Positions 9,331-19,690 of a stretch of DNA of 64,000 bases are shown here, one piece after another; position 1 is the stretch's first letter, and each line of letters begins with the position of its first letter. Both the position numbers and the translations under genes were made by a program. The notes below the pieces were generated by a model. That model was not told where the DNA came from. It worked only from the letters and a program-made list of their open reading frames with translations, and ran no database searches. The stretch is from Trypanosoma brucei gambiense DAL972 (taxonomy: Eukaryota; Euglenozoa; Kinetoplastea; Trypanosomatida; Trypanosomatidae). Location of the stretch: assembly GCF_000210295.1 (NCBI RefSeq), contig NC_026744.1, positions 3,596,001-3,660,000 of the forward strand, read 5' to 3'.

Positions 9331-9840
9331 CTATTGCTCATATCCTGAGCTGAAAAACATCTGGCGGAATTCTAACAGATCGATTGTATCGTTTTCATCA
9401 GTTTCGAGGGAGGCAAGGACCTGCTCTGCCGCGACGACTTCATCATCACTTAGCTGAAGAGTTTTTTGCATGTCTGCAAGCAGCATTGGGATCGACTCAC
9501 GGGGCATTCTTCCCTCACCGTTCATGTCATACTCATTTAAGACACTTCGAACGATATCATGATCTTCTTGGTCCGCAGGCAATGTTGTATCCATAACTTC
9601 AACGTCACATTGCCCACCCTCTGCGTGGCGGTCTAGAGTCCTGCATTCCCCTTCTTCCTCTATAAACCGCCCATCCTTGTCAAAGGGTGCTGCTTGGCCG
9701 CAGAGAGCTGCAAAGAAATTGGCGCTGTACTTGTAAAGATCAGCCGGTCTATCCCTGAGGATTGCCTTGGTGTACTGCTTCATAATTGTCCCCAACTCCG
9801 GGGGAACATTAACTTGTTCCACGCAAAAAATCGACTCCAT
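9331..9840 (-). CDS. RIIa-domain plus EF-hand protein, CABYR/ROPN1-like (169 aa)
   Basis: The N-terminus (about residues 11-46: VPPELGTIMKQYTKAILRD, then a PADLYKYSANFFAAL helix) matches the RIIa dimerisation/docking fold that binds AKAP-type amphipathic helices. The C-terminal half has two EF-hand-like helix-loop-helix units, DMNGEGRMPRES and ETDENDTIDLLE. Both are non-canonical at calcium-coordinating positions, so calcium binding is uncertain. RIIa proteins with this layout are typical of axonemal radial spokes and the sperm fibrous sheath, so a flagellar scaffold role is likely (inference). The open frame extends to a TTG at 9951, and an in-frame ATG lies at 9921. I chose the ATG at 9840 because a pyrimidine tract ending in CAG (minus strand, about 9890) would put the splice site downstream of the first ATG. 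Confidence 0.8.
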   Translation of the reverse strand: MESIFCVEQVNVPPELGTIMKQYTKAILRDRPADLYKYSANFFAALCGQAAPFDKDGRFIEEEGECRTLDRHAEGGQCDVEVMDTTLPADQEDHDIVRSVLNEYDMNGEGRMPRESIPMLLADMQKTLQLSDDEVVAAEQVLASLETDENDTIDLLEFRQMFFSSGYEQ

Positions 9841-11006
9841 GGCTGCCTTAACTAAAACACTTCTTGGGCTTTGAAAATTAGATGGGAGTAACTGTAGTGA
9901 GGAATGAAACATACAACTCATGCGTACGTCCCGAAGTGCAACACCATTCAAAAATATGAGTCACGTCGGTAAAGAAAGTGAGAGAACAGATGACCTTCAC
10001 CACAGCACTGTGATCAGCCTAATGACATACTAGTACCAGACAAATCATCGCTCTATGCTTTTGCGCGCACTGAACGGCGACCGAAACTCGAATTTATACT
10101 TGACTTGTCCCCCCCCTCAGAACAACGTTACCAAATATTAATGACCGCTCCCGCTTCCATCTATTTTATTTTTTATTTTTTGCACACCATTCCCTCCTCC
10201 CCGACAGTCACATTACAGTGTTCTTGCGCGAAGCACCCAAGGATGCGATACAAGTGTACGTAGAATTCAGGATACATTAATATCAACAAACGCCTTTCCT
10301 GGAGGGGAAGAGGGTGCACACATCTCGCGCGAGACTAGGAGACTACCCCCCGTTCGCTATTGTCGGACTACTGGAGCCACACAGAAAATCCAAAGGTAAA
10401 CTGTCTGCGATAACGAATGGCGAGGCTAACAAACAAACAAGGGAGGCAGATACGAACCTGCACACAGTTTCCGCCATTCAGCAAGGCTCCTCGTAACCTG
10501 TACGGGAGCTAGTTGAGTGGATAAAATGAGTGAGTTAGACCCCACTCCCCTTTTATTTAGTCACACTACGCGTGGGCCTGCAAAAATGACGTAAAACCAG
10601 TTACCGCCATGGGTGGACGTGCAGACAAAAAACACTGCAGGTGTACGGCACCCGAGTGTTTCGCGCCCCGTTGAGATGGATACTGTCCCGCAGATAGTTT
10701 ATTCCCCAAAACCCATAAAGTTCCAATCGCCTACATTCCCTAGTGAGCCCACCACATGTGAAACAGTGTAACAGGGCGTAATAAAGAAAGTCTTCAAGGG
10801 CGGTGCAGAATAGTGATTCAATTCGAGAAACTGCTTGATAACAGTATTGAAGAAGAGAATTACATATAACAGTGTAAACGGATGAGAATGCAGTGGGGTA
10901 TCAAGGGTGTGAAAAACAAAGGCAAACAAAAACAGATAAGAAAGTTTTGAGAAATACGACCTCCAGGTTGTTAACCTATGCCACGCAGAGCTGGTGGGCA
11001 GCGACA
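9841..11006. other. Intergenic: 3' UTR of the coiled-coil gene and leader of the RIIa gene
   Basis: About 1.1 kb without a supportable gene. It includes C-rich and T-rich patches near 10110-10200. Short frames at 10314-10496 and 10699-11124 lack any signature, and the latter overlaps the end of the coiled-coil gene. Confidence 0.5.
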
Positions 11007-13271
11007 CTACTGGGAAAGGTGTGACAAAGTGGCTGCTTGATCTAACACAATTTGCTGTAGGCGTTCTTTGGATGAGAGGGCTTCTGACAGAGACGCTTGT
11101 GCCGCCTCCAACTCGGTCATGCACCTCTCCTTCGTGTCTCTCTCCCTTTGCAGCTGCTCCTGCACGGTTCGAAGTAAAGACTCCCTTTCTTGAAGGGCCA
11201 CCTGGGCGGCTTTCACTTCTCCCTGAAGAGAGCTAAATTTTTCATCATGCTCGGATGACAACATTCCCCTTACAACCAGGCGAGCGTTCGTATCTTCCAG
11301 CTCACGACATCGACGAGAATCTGCCTCGTATGCTGACTGCACGCCTGAAAAGTCGTGTTGTAGCGACTCGTACCGATGCTGAAGGAGCACACACTCGTTC
11401 TCTTTCAAAATGAGCTGCTTGCTAAGCTCAGCAAGGCTTTGTTGCAGCTCATCTGCGGCTCGATCTTTAGCCAACGAAACTTGTTGCAATTCTTCGCAAG
11501 TTGTCTCTAGTTGAGCCACTCGGGACGTTGACTGCACGAGTTTCCGATGGAGTTGGTCGTTTTCATATTCGTAGGTCTGCAAATCGAGACAACTCTGTTG
11601 ATCTTTGCGGTGGAGTTGACTAACTTGTTCCTGCAGGTATATAATGCTTTGCTCCTTAGAAGAAAGCGTTGCACGCACTACCTCCAATTCACGCTCTATC
11701 GTCCTCTGAGCATCACGCTGCGATTCAGCCTCCTTCACTGCATTTTGATAGGCCGAAAGAACTTCTTGCAACTCACCGTCTTTCGCCTTGAGAGAATATG
11801 CAAGTTGAGTTTCATGCCGAAGAAGCCTTTGCTGCTCAGTGACGAGCTTTTCATTCTCGTTCGCTAATTGCCCGACTTGTTGATTGCAGTAGTTTTTGTT
11901 TGCCACAAGTTGATCCATATCTCTTTGAAATTGCTGTAGTCGCTCCTCCATGCCCTTCTTCTCACGTTCGAAGCTAAAAGAGGATGCTATCAGTTGCTGT
12001 TTCTCATCTTCAACGTTTGCCAACCGAACATGTAGCTCTCGTTCTGACGCCGCGTACTGACTGCACTTTTGCTGCAGAGATCGCACCTGAAGGGACAGCT
12101 TTTCCGCGTCATCACTCAACAATCTCTTATGCTCAGCCTCCTCTTCTAGCCGTTTCTTTGTTACCTCAAGGATGGAAACGGTCTCTCCGTGGATAGCCGA
12201 AATGTCGTCTATACGGCCCCTCAAATCATCACATTCGGCGCACTTAATTTCCAGCATATGTGCCAAACTCTGCACAGAATGGGTTGTAGGATCGTTCAAC
12301 TGGTTGCACGAATCCACTTGACATTCTTTCGCAGCAAGAGGTGCGACATCCGTTTGGACCGAAGAAGACACCTGAGGAAGAGTGTCAGTTTGTGTCTCCG
12401 TGTGGACCCTTTGACTACTCATTCCGCTACGTAAGTTAGCGAGCTCCCTGCGAAGCGACGACCTTTCGTCGGACAAGACTTGAATGACTTCCTGAAGGCC
12501 TTTGATTTGTGCATTACTAACGGTATGTTCCTGCGATGCCACTCGCAGTGCTTCAGATGTCTCGTTTTTCCGCTCCTTAATAACAGCCTCTAATTTTCGG
12601 ATTTTTGCCAGGAAATTGTTTTTCTCTATGAGTAAAGAACTTTTTTCTGATAGAGCGGTCGCAAGCTGGCTTTCAAGAGTTTTTGTTCGAGCAGCCATGT
12701 CTTCTCCATCAGCCAAGTGATTCTTCCGTCCTCTCAATTGTTCAGTTAGAAGGCGATTTTCCTTCTCCCGAAGTTGAAGTTTATCGTTATACTCTATGGT
12801 AATTACACGTAGTTCCTCTTTTCCCGCTGCGCGGACGGCGTTAACCTGTTGTTCTAGTCGTTCCACCTCATTGTGCAGGAAAGTAATTTGTGAAAGTAGA
12901 TGAGCGGTATTACCGTCCGTTATGCTGTCCGGTTTTGTTTTTCCATCCCCACTGCGTGATCTGAGATTCGAAATTTCCTGTAAGCAAGCAGTGAGGTGTT
13001 TGTTCTTGTCGGCAAGTTGGTCCTCAAGTGCTGTAATGATAGCCGGGCTATCAACTTCCGGGGTCTCGTCAATAAGTTTCTGCCATGCCTTCTCGGGAAA
13101 TGAGTTCAGACACTTGTTCAGTGTAACACGTTGCTGTCCAAAGCATAGGTCTGGCTTCGTAACGGACATGTGTAGATAATTTTTAAGCTGAGCAATCTCG
13201 ACCTCTTGAGCTTCACATTCCACCCTCAAAGCCCGATTTTCGCTCAACACTACTTCATCGGTTGATGCCAT
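11007..13271 (-). CDS. Long coiled-coil protein (754 aa)
   Basis: From the ATG at 13271-13269 the protein is dominated by heptad-rich, Glu/Gln/Leu-rich helix from about residue 85 to the C-terminus, with a central interruption at about 290-330 containing repeated TQTD/VQTD-like motifs (HTETQTDTLP, SSVQTDVAP). The first 85 residues are less helical and include KPDLCFGQQRVTLNK. Proteins of this shape in trypanosomes are usually structural parts of the basal body, axoneme, flagellum attachment zone or Golgi. The sequence does not decide between them. No kinesin, GRIP or other named domain is visible. The TQTD motifs resemble dynein light chain (LC8) binding sites, a testable inference. Confidence 0.85.
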   Translation of the reverse strand: MASTDEVVLSENRALRVECEAQEVEIAQLKNYLHMSVTKPDLCFGQQRVTLNKCLNSFPEKAWQKLIDETPEVDSPAIITALEDQLADKNKHLTACLQEISNLRSRSGDGKTKPDSITDGNTAHLLSQITFLHNEVERLEQQVNAVRAAGKEELRVITIEYNDKLQLREKENRLLTEQLRGRKNHLADGEDMAARTKTLESQLATALSEKSSLLIEKNNFLAKIRKLEAVIKERKNETSEALRVASQEHTVSNAQIKGLQEVIQVLSDERSSLRRELANLRSGMSSQRVHTETQTDTLPQVSSSVQTDVAPLAAKECQVDSCNQLNDPTTHSVQSLAHMLEIKCAECDDLRGRIDDISAIHGETVSILEVTKKRLEEEAEHKRLLSDDAEKLSLQVRSLQQKCSQYAASERELHVRLANVEDEKQQLIASSFSFEREKKGMEERLQQFQRDMDQLVANKNYCNQQVGQLANENEKLVTEQQRLLRHETQLAYSLKAKDGELQEVLSAYQNAVKEAESQRDAQRTIERELEVVRATLSSKEQSIIYLQEQVSQLHRKDQQSCLDLQTYEYENDQLHRKLVQSTSRVAQLETTCEELQQVSLAKDRAADELQQSLAELSKQLILKENECVLLQHRYESLQHDFSGVQSAYEADSRRCRELEDTNARLVVRGMLSSEHDEKFSSLQGEVKAAQVALQERESLLRTVQEQLQRERDTKERCMTELEAAQASLSEALSSKERLQQIVLDQAATLSHLSQ

Positions 13272-13476
13272 TCTATAAAGCTATTCGCAACGCAAATTGA
13301 CAAGTGGTTAGAAAAGTGGGTAAACAAGCGGCCATAGCAAAAGAAAAAGCGAATGGAGAAGTATAGCGCCAAGTCAACCACCCCCGTGAAGTGGCGCGCA
13401 TATTTATTCGATTGAGTCGAACGCACACTGAACGGGAAAGAGACAAAACAAGAGAAAAAAATTTGCGTTAGCAGAG

Positions 13477-14034
13477 TCATCTTTCTTTGTTGAGAAACTC
13501 TGCCCGCTGTTTTGCGAACAACTCTTTCTCGAGTTTCTTAATCCGCTTATTGTTATAACTCTCTGCCGCTACTACCAGTACTGGCACTGTAATTAGGCCT
13601 AAACAACATCCACAAGCGAAAACAAGACCAACCTTCGCTGGGATGCGGTTCTTTGGGCTTCTAAAAGCGTACACGGCAGCAGCAAAACTTCCCACAATAA
13701 TCCCCGCGTCCAATCCCCGTTGCATTGGTTCACAGGAAAGAAAGAATCGCCACTGCTGTGAAAGCGCTCTTCTCTTTGCATCCCCGACGTTGAGACCCTC
13801 CTGTTCTATTATGTACTGTTTGAGATCCTTGACTTCGGAATCAGGATAAAGCTTACCCCTGTCTCGCTCGTCCTGAATGGCTGACATCATTTCCAGTGTC
13901 TCCTTTTTAGCAACCTTGTACCGCCCACTTCTTATGAGGTCGTCGATATTGGTAGACTCATGCTCGGTTGCTACACGGCCTTCCGAACTGATTTCATTTG
14001 GCTCTTGTTTCTGGGTGCTCTGAAGGTGACCCAT
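13477..14034 (-). CDS. Small membrane protein with possible N-myristoylation (185 aa)
   Basis: I do not recognise the family. The start at 14034 is supported by a pyrimidine tract ending in AG a few bases upstream (minus-strand sense). The longer open frame to 14313 would lie before that splice site. The protein begins MGHLQST, fitting the MGxxxS N-myristoylation pattern. It then has an acidic, charged region (about 10-95) and two hydrophobic segments at about 105-122 (AGIIVGSFAAAVYAF) and 131-155 (KVGLVFACGCCLGLITVPVLVVAA), ending in a charged helix. This looks like a two-pass membrane protein with both ends on one side. It is the first convincing gene of the leftward unit, next to the strand-switch region. 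Confidence 0.75.
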   Translation of the reverse strand: MGHLQSTQKQEPNEISSEGRVATEHESTNIDDLIRSGRYKVAKKETLEMMSAIQDERDRGKLYPDSEVKDLKQYIIEQEGLNVGDAKRRALSQQWRFFLSCEPMQRGLDAGIIVGSFAAAVYAFRSPKNRIPAKVGLVFACGCCLGLITVPVLVVAAESYNNKRIKKLEKELFAKQRAEFLNKER

Positions 14035-17000
14035 AGTACTACGTGACAACGGTAAAACAAAAAGAGGAAGAGATTGCCAATCACAAGGAAGCATGCATCG
14101 TGGTGGTAGCACATAAACAACAGTAACAAAAGATGCGCGAGATACCTCTACTCTTAAGAACATAGTATATTCATTCGCTGCATGCAGATACTCATCGCCC
14201 GCCATTACCTCCCAAAGCATAGTGAACGCATGCACAACATGAGCGGTATTAAACGGCGACGAAAGGGGTTCAAATAGCCGCCGATGCTTGTACCAAAACA
14301 AACACGCGTACAATAATGAAACAATGGGGGGAAAACAACCGACGGCATTTTCAATCGCTAAAAACCGTCACGTTACAACACGGACTCTTCGTGCACGGTT
14401 GTGACAGCTAATATATTATGACATCAAGAGTGGCAGCAAAGATAAGGTAACAGCATCCCAATAAAGTGAGGGGAAAACGGGGTGATGCACCCGCACCGAA
14501 TATCAAACAATTTACAGGGGGAGGTGTAATCCCATAGACTCGCATAATGGAAGACACGCTCTCACAAATATATTTCACGTACTGTTGTTACGATACACAT
14601 GAGAAAAAAAATTCGGAGTAGCAGTTCAGGGCAAGCAAAGAGTCGCACGGAGTGAGAGAGAATGGGAAAGAGATATCCCTCGCTACGTATTGGGCGTGCC
14701 TTGGCAAACAGGGGCGATGTATCTTTGAAAACCCGGTGAATAAGGGTCCACATCTCATAATCGGCGAAACAACGCCCGGGTGCTACAAAATATGAATCAC
14801 CAGAACAACTATTTGGTCGACGCAACCATTTGTTTATCATAGCTTTCGGAGCGTTACAGGAACATGTTTCAAGCAGAAAACAGATCCCTTTTTACGCAGA
14901 GCAACATATTACTTGCCAAGTGACAAAACAACCACCGCACCACCACCTATTATAAACGATTGATGATTCATTAAGCATGATAAACTAAAGTTTTTACTGG
15001 TGAAGAATCAATTAACCATTACGTTGCAGCATATGTCGCAAAGCACATAAATGCCCCCATTTATATAAATTTCAGGAAAAAAAAGCAACCCTCTCTAGGA
15101 ACAACCCCCCGGTCGTCGAGCCGCCAGCAATTAAACTTATCGCAGGCGGCACCTTCATATTAGAAGGGAAGGAGACAAACTGATAACCGATAACAACATT
15201 ACAGGTGTCTGACACAACCCACAAAAAGTAAGCAAACCGTGCGACACAACGATGACAGCACATCGAACAAAAAAAAAGAAAAAAATAAACACAATCAAAG
15301 AGAAGCAAAGGAAACACCGAAAAACATTTGGTGCTCACCAGAGGGGGTTGGTAGAAAAGTAAACAGCCCCCGAGGTAGCATTTCGCTATTGTCTGCTTAG
15401 TATTGAGATAATAACAGTCTTCTAGTAGTGGCTTGTAGGAATAATACGCGCGACGATTCTCTTTCAAAGTGTTGGCAAGCTAACTCGGTTCCAAAAGAGG
15501 ACCGAAGGAGCGAATCAACAACGAGGGCAAATTACTTAGAGTATATCCATCTGTCCTGAATCCGACGGTAAGTCACACATATGTACTTTAAAAGGCTCCT
15601 CGAGTCTCAGCAGGGGGCTCGGAACGCACTTGCTCTCAACGACCTAACCAATCAGAGACCACGAACTAAGAAAAAAAAACAAGGTGCCACAATAATGTAA
15701 AAGAAGCAGATTTGCCAGACCGCTCATTGAGCCGAAAGATATTTGTACCGTTTGCCGTACAGATAGTTCATCGGTATCCGACATACCTTTCCGGGATCGC
15801 AGCGCAGGCATTGCCATCCATTGATAAATCGTAATCGATGCAATCGCCACTAACGGCCGCAATTAAGAGAATCAGCTCTCCACTATCTAAACTCTTAAGA
15901 ACACAACCAACACAGCGTAGACAGCTCCCTCACGGGGACACCGGACCCATATCGAGCATCAATTGACTCCCACACACAGCCCTATTCACTGTAGCCAACA
16001 CAGGCATTCCCATATTGACGGACCGCTATGATCGAGTAACCTTCTTAACGCCGAAACGGTGAGGCACAACCCACGAAAATATAAAACAACACCCCCTTAG
16101 GAATGAGCCAGCAGGCCTCCGGTGCGAGCGCACAAAAAAACCCAACGGAACATCCCCCGAATAACCGGCCGAACGGCGGCGTCAACCCGCGGCATCGGGG
16201 TCTCTCAACAAAACAAAGGACGCGCCAGCATCCTTCATTTGAGAACCGAGCCCTCCGATGCCAAGAAATGGGAGGCGACCCATGGTCCACCGGGTGGGCA
16301 CACCAGAGTCTGATCCTGCGATTGAAACCCCCGCCCCGCGTAAGGGATCTCCCCAAGAGGAAGCAAGCGATCCACAGCAAAGGACAGACTCCTCCAGCCC
16401 CACCCCCACACGAGGTGGAGTCGGTGTCCCCCTCCCTACTCCGAAGTAAGTGCCAGCACTCCTCACCGGGGGAAGAGGGCGGACAGCCGAATGTGGAGCC
16501 CTGCCACGGACTAGCCAACAGCACCGAAGGCTACATGGCTAGTAGCGCATCTGCACGAGCGGCACCGCGCCGGAAGTTAAAAACTGTAGACCGTATGGGT
16601 CCTGGGGGAAAGTGGCACCGCAGGGGCGTAGGGTCCCGTTTTTTCTTCTCGCATTGCGGTGTCAAGCCCTCCCCTCCATGTGCGCCGCGTTTCTGCAACT
16701 GTAGGACCCCCACTGGGCCCGCCGGCGCCACCGGTGCTCACTATCGGTTGCTCGGCGTGTATGTGTCCTTTCCCAGTCTTCGCACTTTGGCGTGTTCACG
16801 TATGGTTCTGGCGGTGCCGGCTCCGCCGTGGCGGGAACGATCCGCTGGGCGGACAACGGCGTTGTTGCAGTTTTGCTACTTGGGTGATGGCGGACCGTCT
16901 GTTTGTGTATGCGCGGAAGTTTTTACTCGCGCTAGCGCATTTGGCACACCGCCTTTGGGATGGTCAGAAGTTTTTGCACGCGGGGGGGGGGGGGGTGCGT

Positions 17001-17050
17001 TCTGAATTGCACTTCTCCTGTGCATCCGTTGAGGTCGGCTGTTTTCAGGG
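14035..17050. other. Divergent strand-switch region, proximal part
   Basis: All supported genes to the left are on the minus strand and all to the right on the plus strand, so transcription diverges from here. Part 14.4-16.0 kb is AT-rich with only weak short frames. Part 16.1-17.0 kb is strikingly GC-rich and open in several frames on both strands, which is expected of GC-rich DNA and is not by itself evidence of a gene. It includes a 14-base G run. In T. brucei such regions are Pol II start regions marked by H2A.Z and H4K10ac (established knowledge). No TATA-type promoter is visible and none is expected. Confidence 0.75.
16982..16995 (+). repeat. G14 homopolymer in the strand-switch region
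   Basis: Fourteen consecutive G on the plus strand within the GC-rich part of the divergent strand-switch region. G-rich or GT-rich tracts are associated with T. brucei transcription start regions. A second run of 11 G lies at 20830-20840. Confidence 0.85.
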
Positions 17051-18170
17051 TTGGTTGGTCGTTTGCAACTTTTGCCATCCGTCGGGTAACAAATTGCCAT
17101 GTATTTCAGGGAGGTGTGCGAGTCCGAGGATGCTGCGGTGTGTCATATTGCTGTAGTCCCCCCCCTCCCAAATGCGGAGGAGCTTGTAGCGTGGAATGAA
17201 TTTGCTCAATTTACGTGGTAGCCTTGTTTTTGTGTATCCATATGTAGGGGAGGGGCTGTCAGCAACCCTTATGGCCGGAGTGCATACACAGTCAGTACAC
17301 CGAGGTTGAATGCAGTTGGTGAGCTCTCCGGTTCGATTGCAGCGTGGATGCAAGTTGTTGTTTTTGTTCCCGTGCCCCCATAGTCGTGAAGTTGTGTTGC
17401 TCAAGCGCGCTGCGACAGAGTAACTGATGAATCTTTTATTGTACTAAACCTATGTAACGGCCCCTCCTCCGCAATACACCAAAAAGAGCCACCTTGCAAC
17501 TAGCTCCGAAAATCGGACTAGCTTTTTTCAGACGTATGCGTTGCCCCACGCTGATACACGGGTTCCGAATGCGAGCTATGTCAAGCAACCTTTGTTTAAG
17601 TTTGTGGTTGCACCTTTGTAATGCTCCATCGTGGCTATGTGGTTATGCGACCACCTCGCCAGCTGTAGGCGTCTCCTCTCCCTCATGACCCAAATTTTTG
17701 GGATGGAGCGACGGGACGTTGAGTTTTTTGTTTGCCTAGAAAACATTACTGTACAGCGTTCTACAGAACTACGCAGTAGCATCTCCCTGTGGCTGAAGAT
17801 ATCAATTTAGCCGTTAGTGTAAGGTTGGAACCTCAGGTGTTTTGTTATCACGTTTCGCTTCCTTGCGCCGAGAATTTCCGCGAGTAGAGGTGCCGGTTGT
17901 GAATATTTTGTTGCGTAGTTCTATCTTACTGCCTTATCCACATGCTTTAACAGCAGCACCCTAGCGCAAAGCGAAGTAGGATTTGTGCGCCCCTGAGACA
18001 GTGCAGCACGATATGACATTCATTTGTGAAGGTGATGTGGAGGAGAAACCAACAGGTTCCAGTATCGCAACCTCTCATATCGGGTGCCAGCAGTTTTGAA
18101 AGAACCACCACTGCTGCTGCCATCGGATGTTGTAGACTTCCTATTTGTAAGTGAAGGTGCGGTTTGTTCG
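17051..18170 (+). pseudogene. Decayed protein-coding gene, family not recognised
   Basis: Protein-like stretches on the plus strand switch frame repeatedly. An ATG-led 40-codon frame at 17099-17221 (with AEELVAWNEFAQFTW) overlaps the next frame at 17217-17306 (LVFVYPYVGEGLS), then GELSGSIAAWMQVVVFVPV near 17320-17375, HSREVVLLKRAATE near 17380-17422, VEFFVCLENITVQRS near 17718-17765, and VLKEPPLLLPSDVVDFLF near 18095-18150. Each stretch is broken by stops or a change of register. This is what an old gene with small indels looks like. I cannot name the family. It runs in the ODC direction and ends just before the ODC splice-acceptor tract. Confidence 0.5.
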
Positions 18171-18175
18171 TTTCC

Positions 18176-18197
18176 CCTACTTTTTTTTTTTTTTTAG
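18176..18197 (+). promoter_or_regulatory. Polypyrimidine tract and AG: likely ODC spliced-leader acceptor
   Basis: A near-pure T tract (about 18176-18195) ends in AG at 18196-18197, the strongest acceptor signal before ODC. A second, weaker candidate (pyrimidine run ending in CAG) lies at about 18210-18228. Both are upstream of the ATGs discussed as uORFs. Confidence 0.65.
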
Positions 18198-18352
18198 AGA
18201 CCGCGGGGAGGGCTTTCCTTGCTTCCCAGAAGTATTATGTTTAAACACGCATGTGCGTCGGTAGCAAGCCTGGTAAAATTTGTCTGTACCATTTCCAATG
18301 AAGCGGTAGGGAAAGAGGCGGTACTGGGGAGGGATTAAGCAGTAAGGCAAAT

Positions 18353-19690
18353 ATGACCACCAAATCAACCCCCTCTTCTCTCTCTGTGAATTGTCTTGTA
18401 GCACAAACGGAGAAATCTATGGACATTGTCGTGAACGATGACTTGAGTTGTCGCTTTCTTGAAGGGTTTAATACGAGGGATGCCCTCTGTAAAAAGATCA
18501 GTATGAATACGTGTGACGAAGGTGATCCGTTTTTTGTTGCCGATCTCGGGGACATTGTAAGGAAGCACGAAACATGGAAAAAATGCCTTCCCCGCGTCAC
18601 GCCGTTTTACGCGGTCAAATGCAACGATGACTGGCGCGTACTTGGAACGCTGGCGGCTCTCGGCACGGGATTTGATTGTGCTAGCAACACTGAGATACAA
18701 CGTGTGAGAGGCATTGGTGTGCCACCGGAAAAAATAATATATGCGAACCCTTGTAAACAAATTTCACACATACGGTACGCGCGTGATAGCGGCGTTGATG
18801 TCATGACATTTGATTGCGTGGATGAACTGGAAAAGGTCGCTAAAACGCATCCAAAGGCAAAGATGGTATTAAGAATTTCTACGGATGATTCGTTGGCTCG
18901 ATGCCGTCTCAGTGTAAAGTTTGGTGCAAAGGTGGAAGACTGTAGGTTTATCTTGGAGCAGGCAAAGAAACTGAATATCGACGTCACTGGTGTGAGTTTT
19001 CACGTGGGAAGCGGATCTACAGATGCCTCTACCTTCGCTCAAGCCATATCTGACTCCCGTTTCGTTTTCGACATGGGTACTGAGCTTGGGTTCAATATGC
19101 ACATTCTTGATATCGGTGGTGGGTTTCCAGGGACGAGGGATGCACCACTTAAATTTGAAGAGATTGCTGGTGTCATCAACAATGCGCTGGAAAAACATTT
19201 TCCACCTGACCTCAAGCTTACCATTGTTGCCGAGCCGGGAAGGTACTACGTTGCTTCAGCTTTCACACTTGCCGTAAATGTTATTGCCAAGAAGGTGACA
19301 CCAGGGGTTCAGACCGACGTCGGTGCCCATGCTGAATCAAACGCACAGAGTTTTATGTATTATGTGAATGATGGCGTGTATGGTTCATTTAATTGCATCC
19401 TGTATGACCACGCAGTCGTCAGGCCTTTGCCCCAGAGGGAGCCAATCCCCAATGAAAAGCTCTATCCCTCAAGTGTATGGGGTCCCACATGTGATGGTCT
19501 TGATCAGATAGTTGAACGATACTATCTTCCCGAGATGCAAGTGGGGGAATGGCTGCTCTTTGAGGATATGGGTGCCTACACGGTCGTAGGAACTTCTTCC
19601 TTTAATGGATTCCAGAGTCCGACTATTTACTATGTAGTCTCCGGGCTACCAGACCATGTTGTCCGGGAGTTGAAAAGTCAAAAATCATAA
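18353..19690 (+). CDS. ODC: Ornithine decarboxylase (445 aa)
   Basis: This PLP-dependent enzyme converts ornithine to putrescine, the first step of polyamine and trypanothione synthesis, and is the target of eflornithine. Visible landmarks: PLP lysine in PFYAVKCN (residue 89 here, conventionally K69), HVGSGS, the Gly-rich phosphate loop GGGFPG, EPGRYYV, and the active-site cysteine in WGPTCDGLD (conventionally C360). The fold-type III barrel and C-terminal beta domain are complete. The protein ends soon after the core and lacks a long C-terminal PEST extension of the mammalian kind, consistent with the known stability of the trypanosome enzyme. ATG at 18353 gives 445 aa. A second in-frame ATG at 18419 gives about 423 aa, and structural numbering follows the shorter form. 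It is the first intact gene of the rightward unit. Confidence 0.98.

Noticed and set aside
14562..15467. Two minus-strand frames of 92 and 131 codons at the start of the strand-switch region
   Set aside because: No domain, unusual amino-acid composition and AT-rich context. They could be the first genes of the leftward unit, but nothing supports this beyond being open.
16635..16680. A match to the ingi RNase H phrase FVFSHCGV (here FFFSHCGV) on the plus strand
   Set aside because: Seven of eight residues agree, but sequence on either side does not resemble RNase H, so I treat it as coincidence unless a search says otherwise.
16103..17005. Plus-strand open frame of 300 codons in the strand-switch region, with a competing minus-strand frame at 16045-16524
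   Set aside because: The DNA is very GC-rich, where stop codons are rare on both strands. The translation is low in complexity, matches no family, ends across a G14 run, and has no clear splice acceptor.
17325..17345. A GGTTCGATT string resembling a tRNA B box
   Set aside because: The flanking bases cannot form a T-arm stem, and no A box or acceptor stem is found at the right distance.
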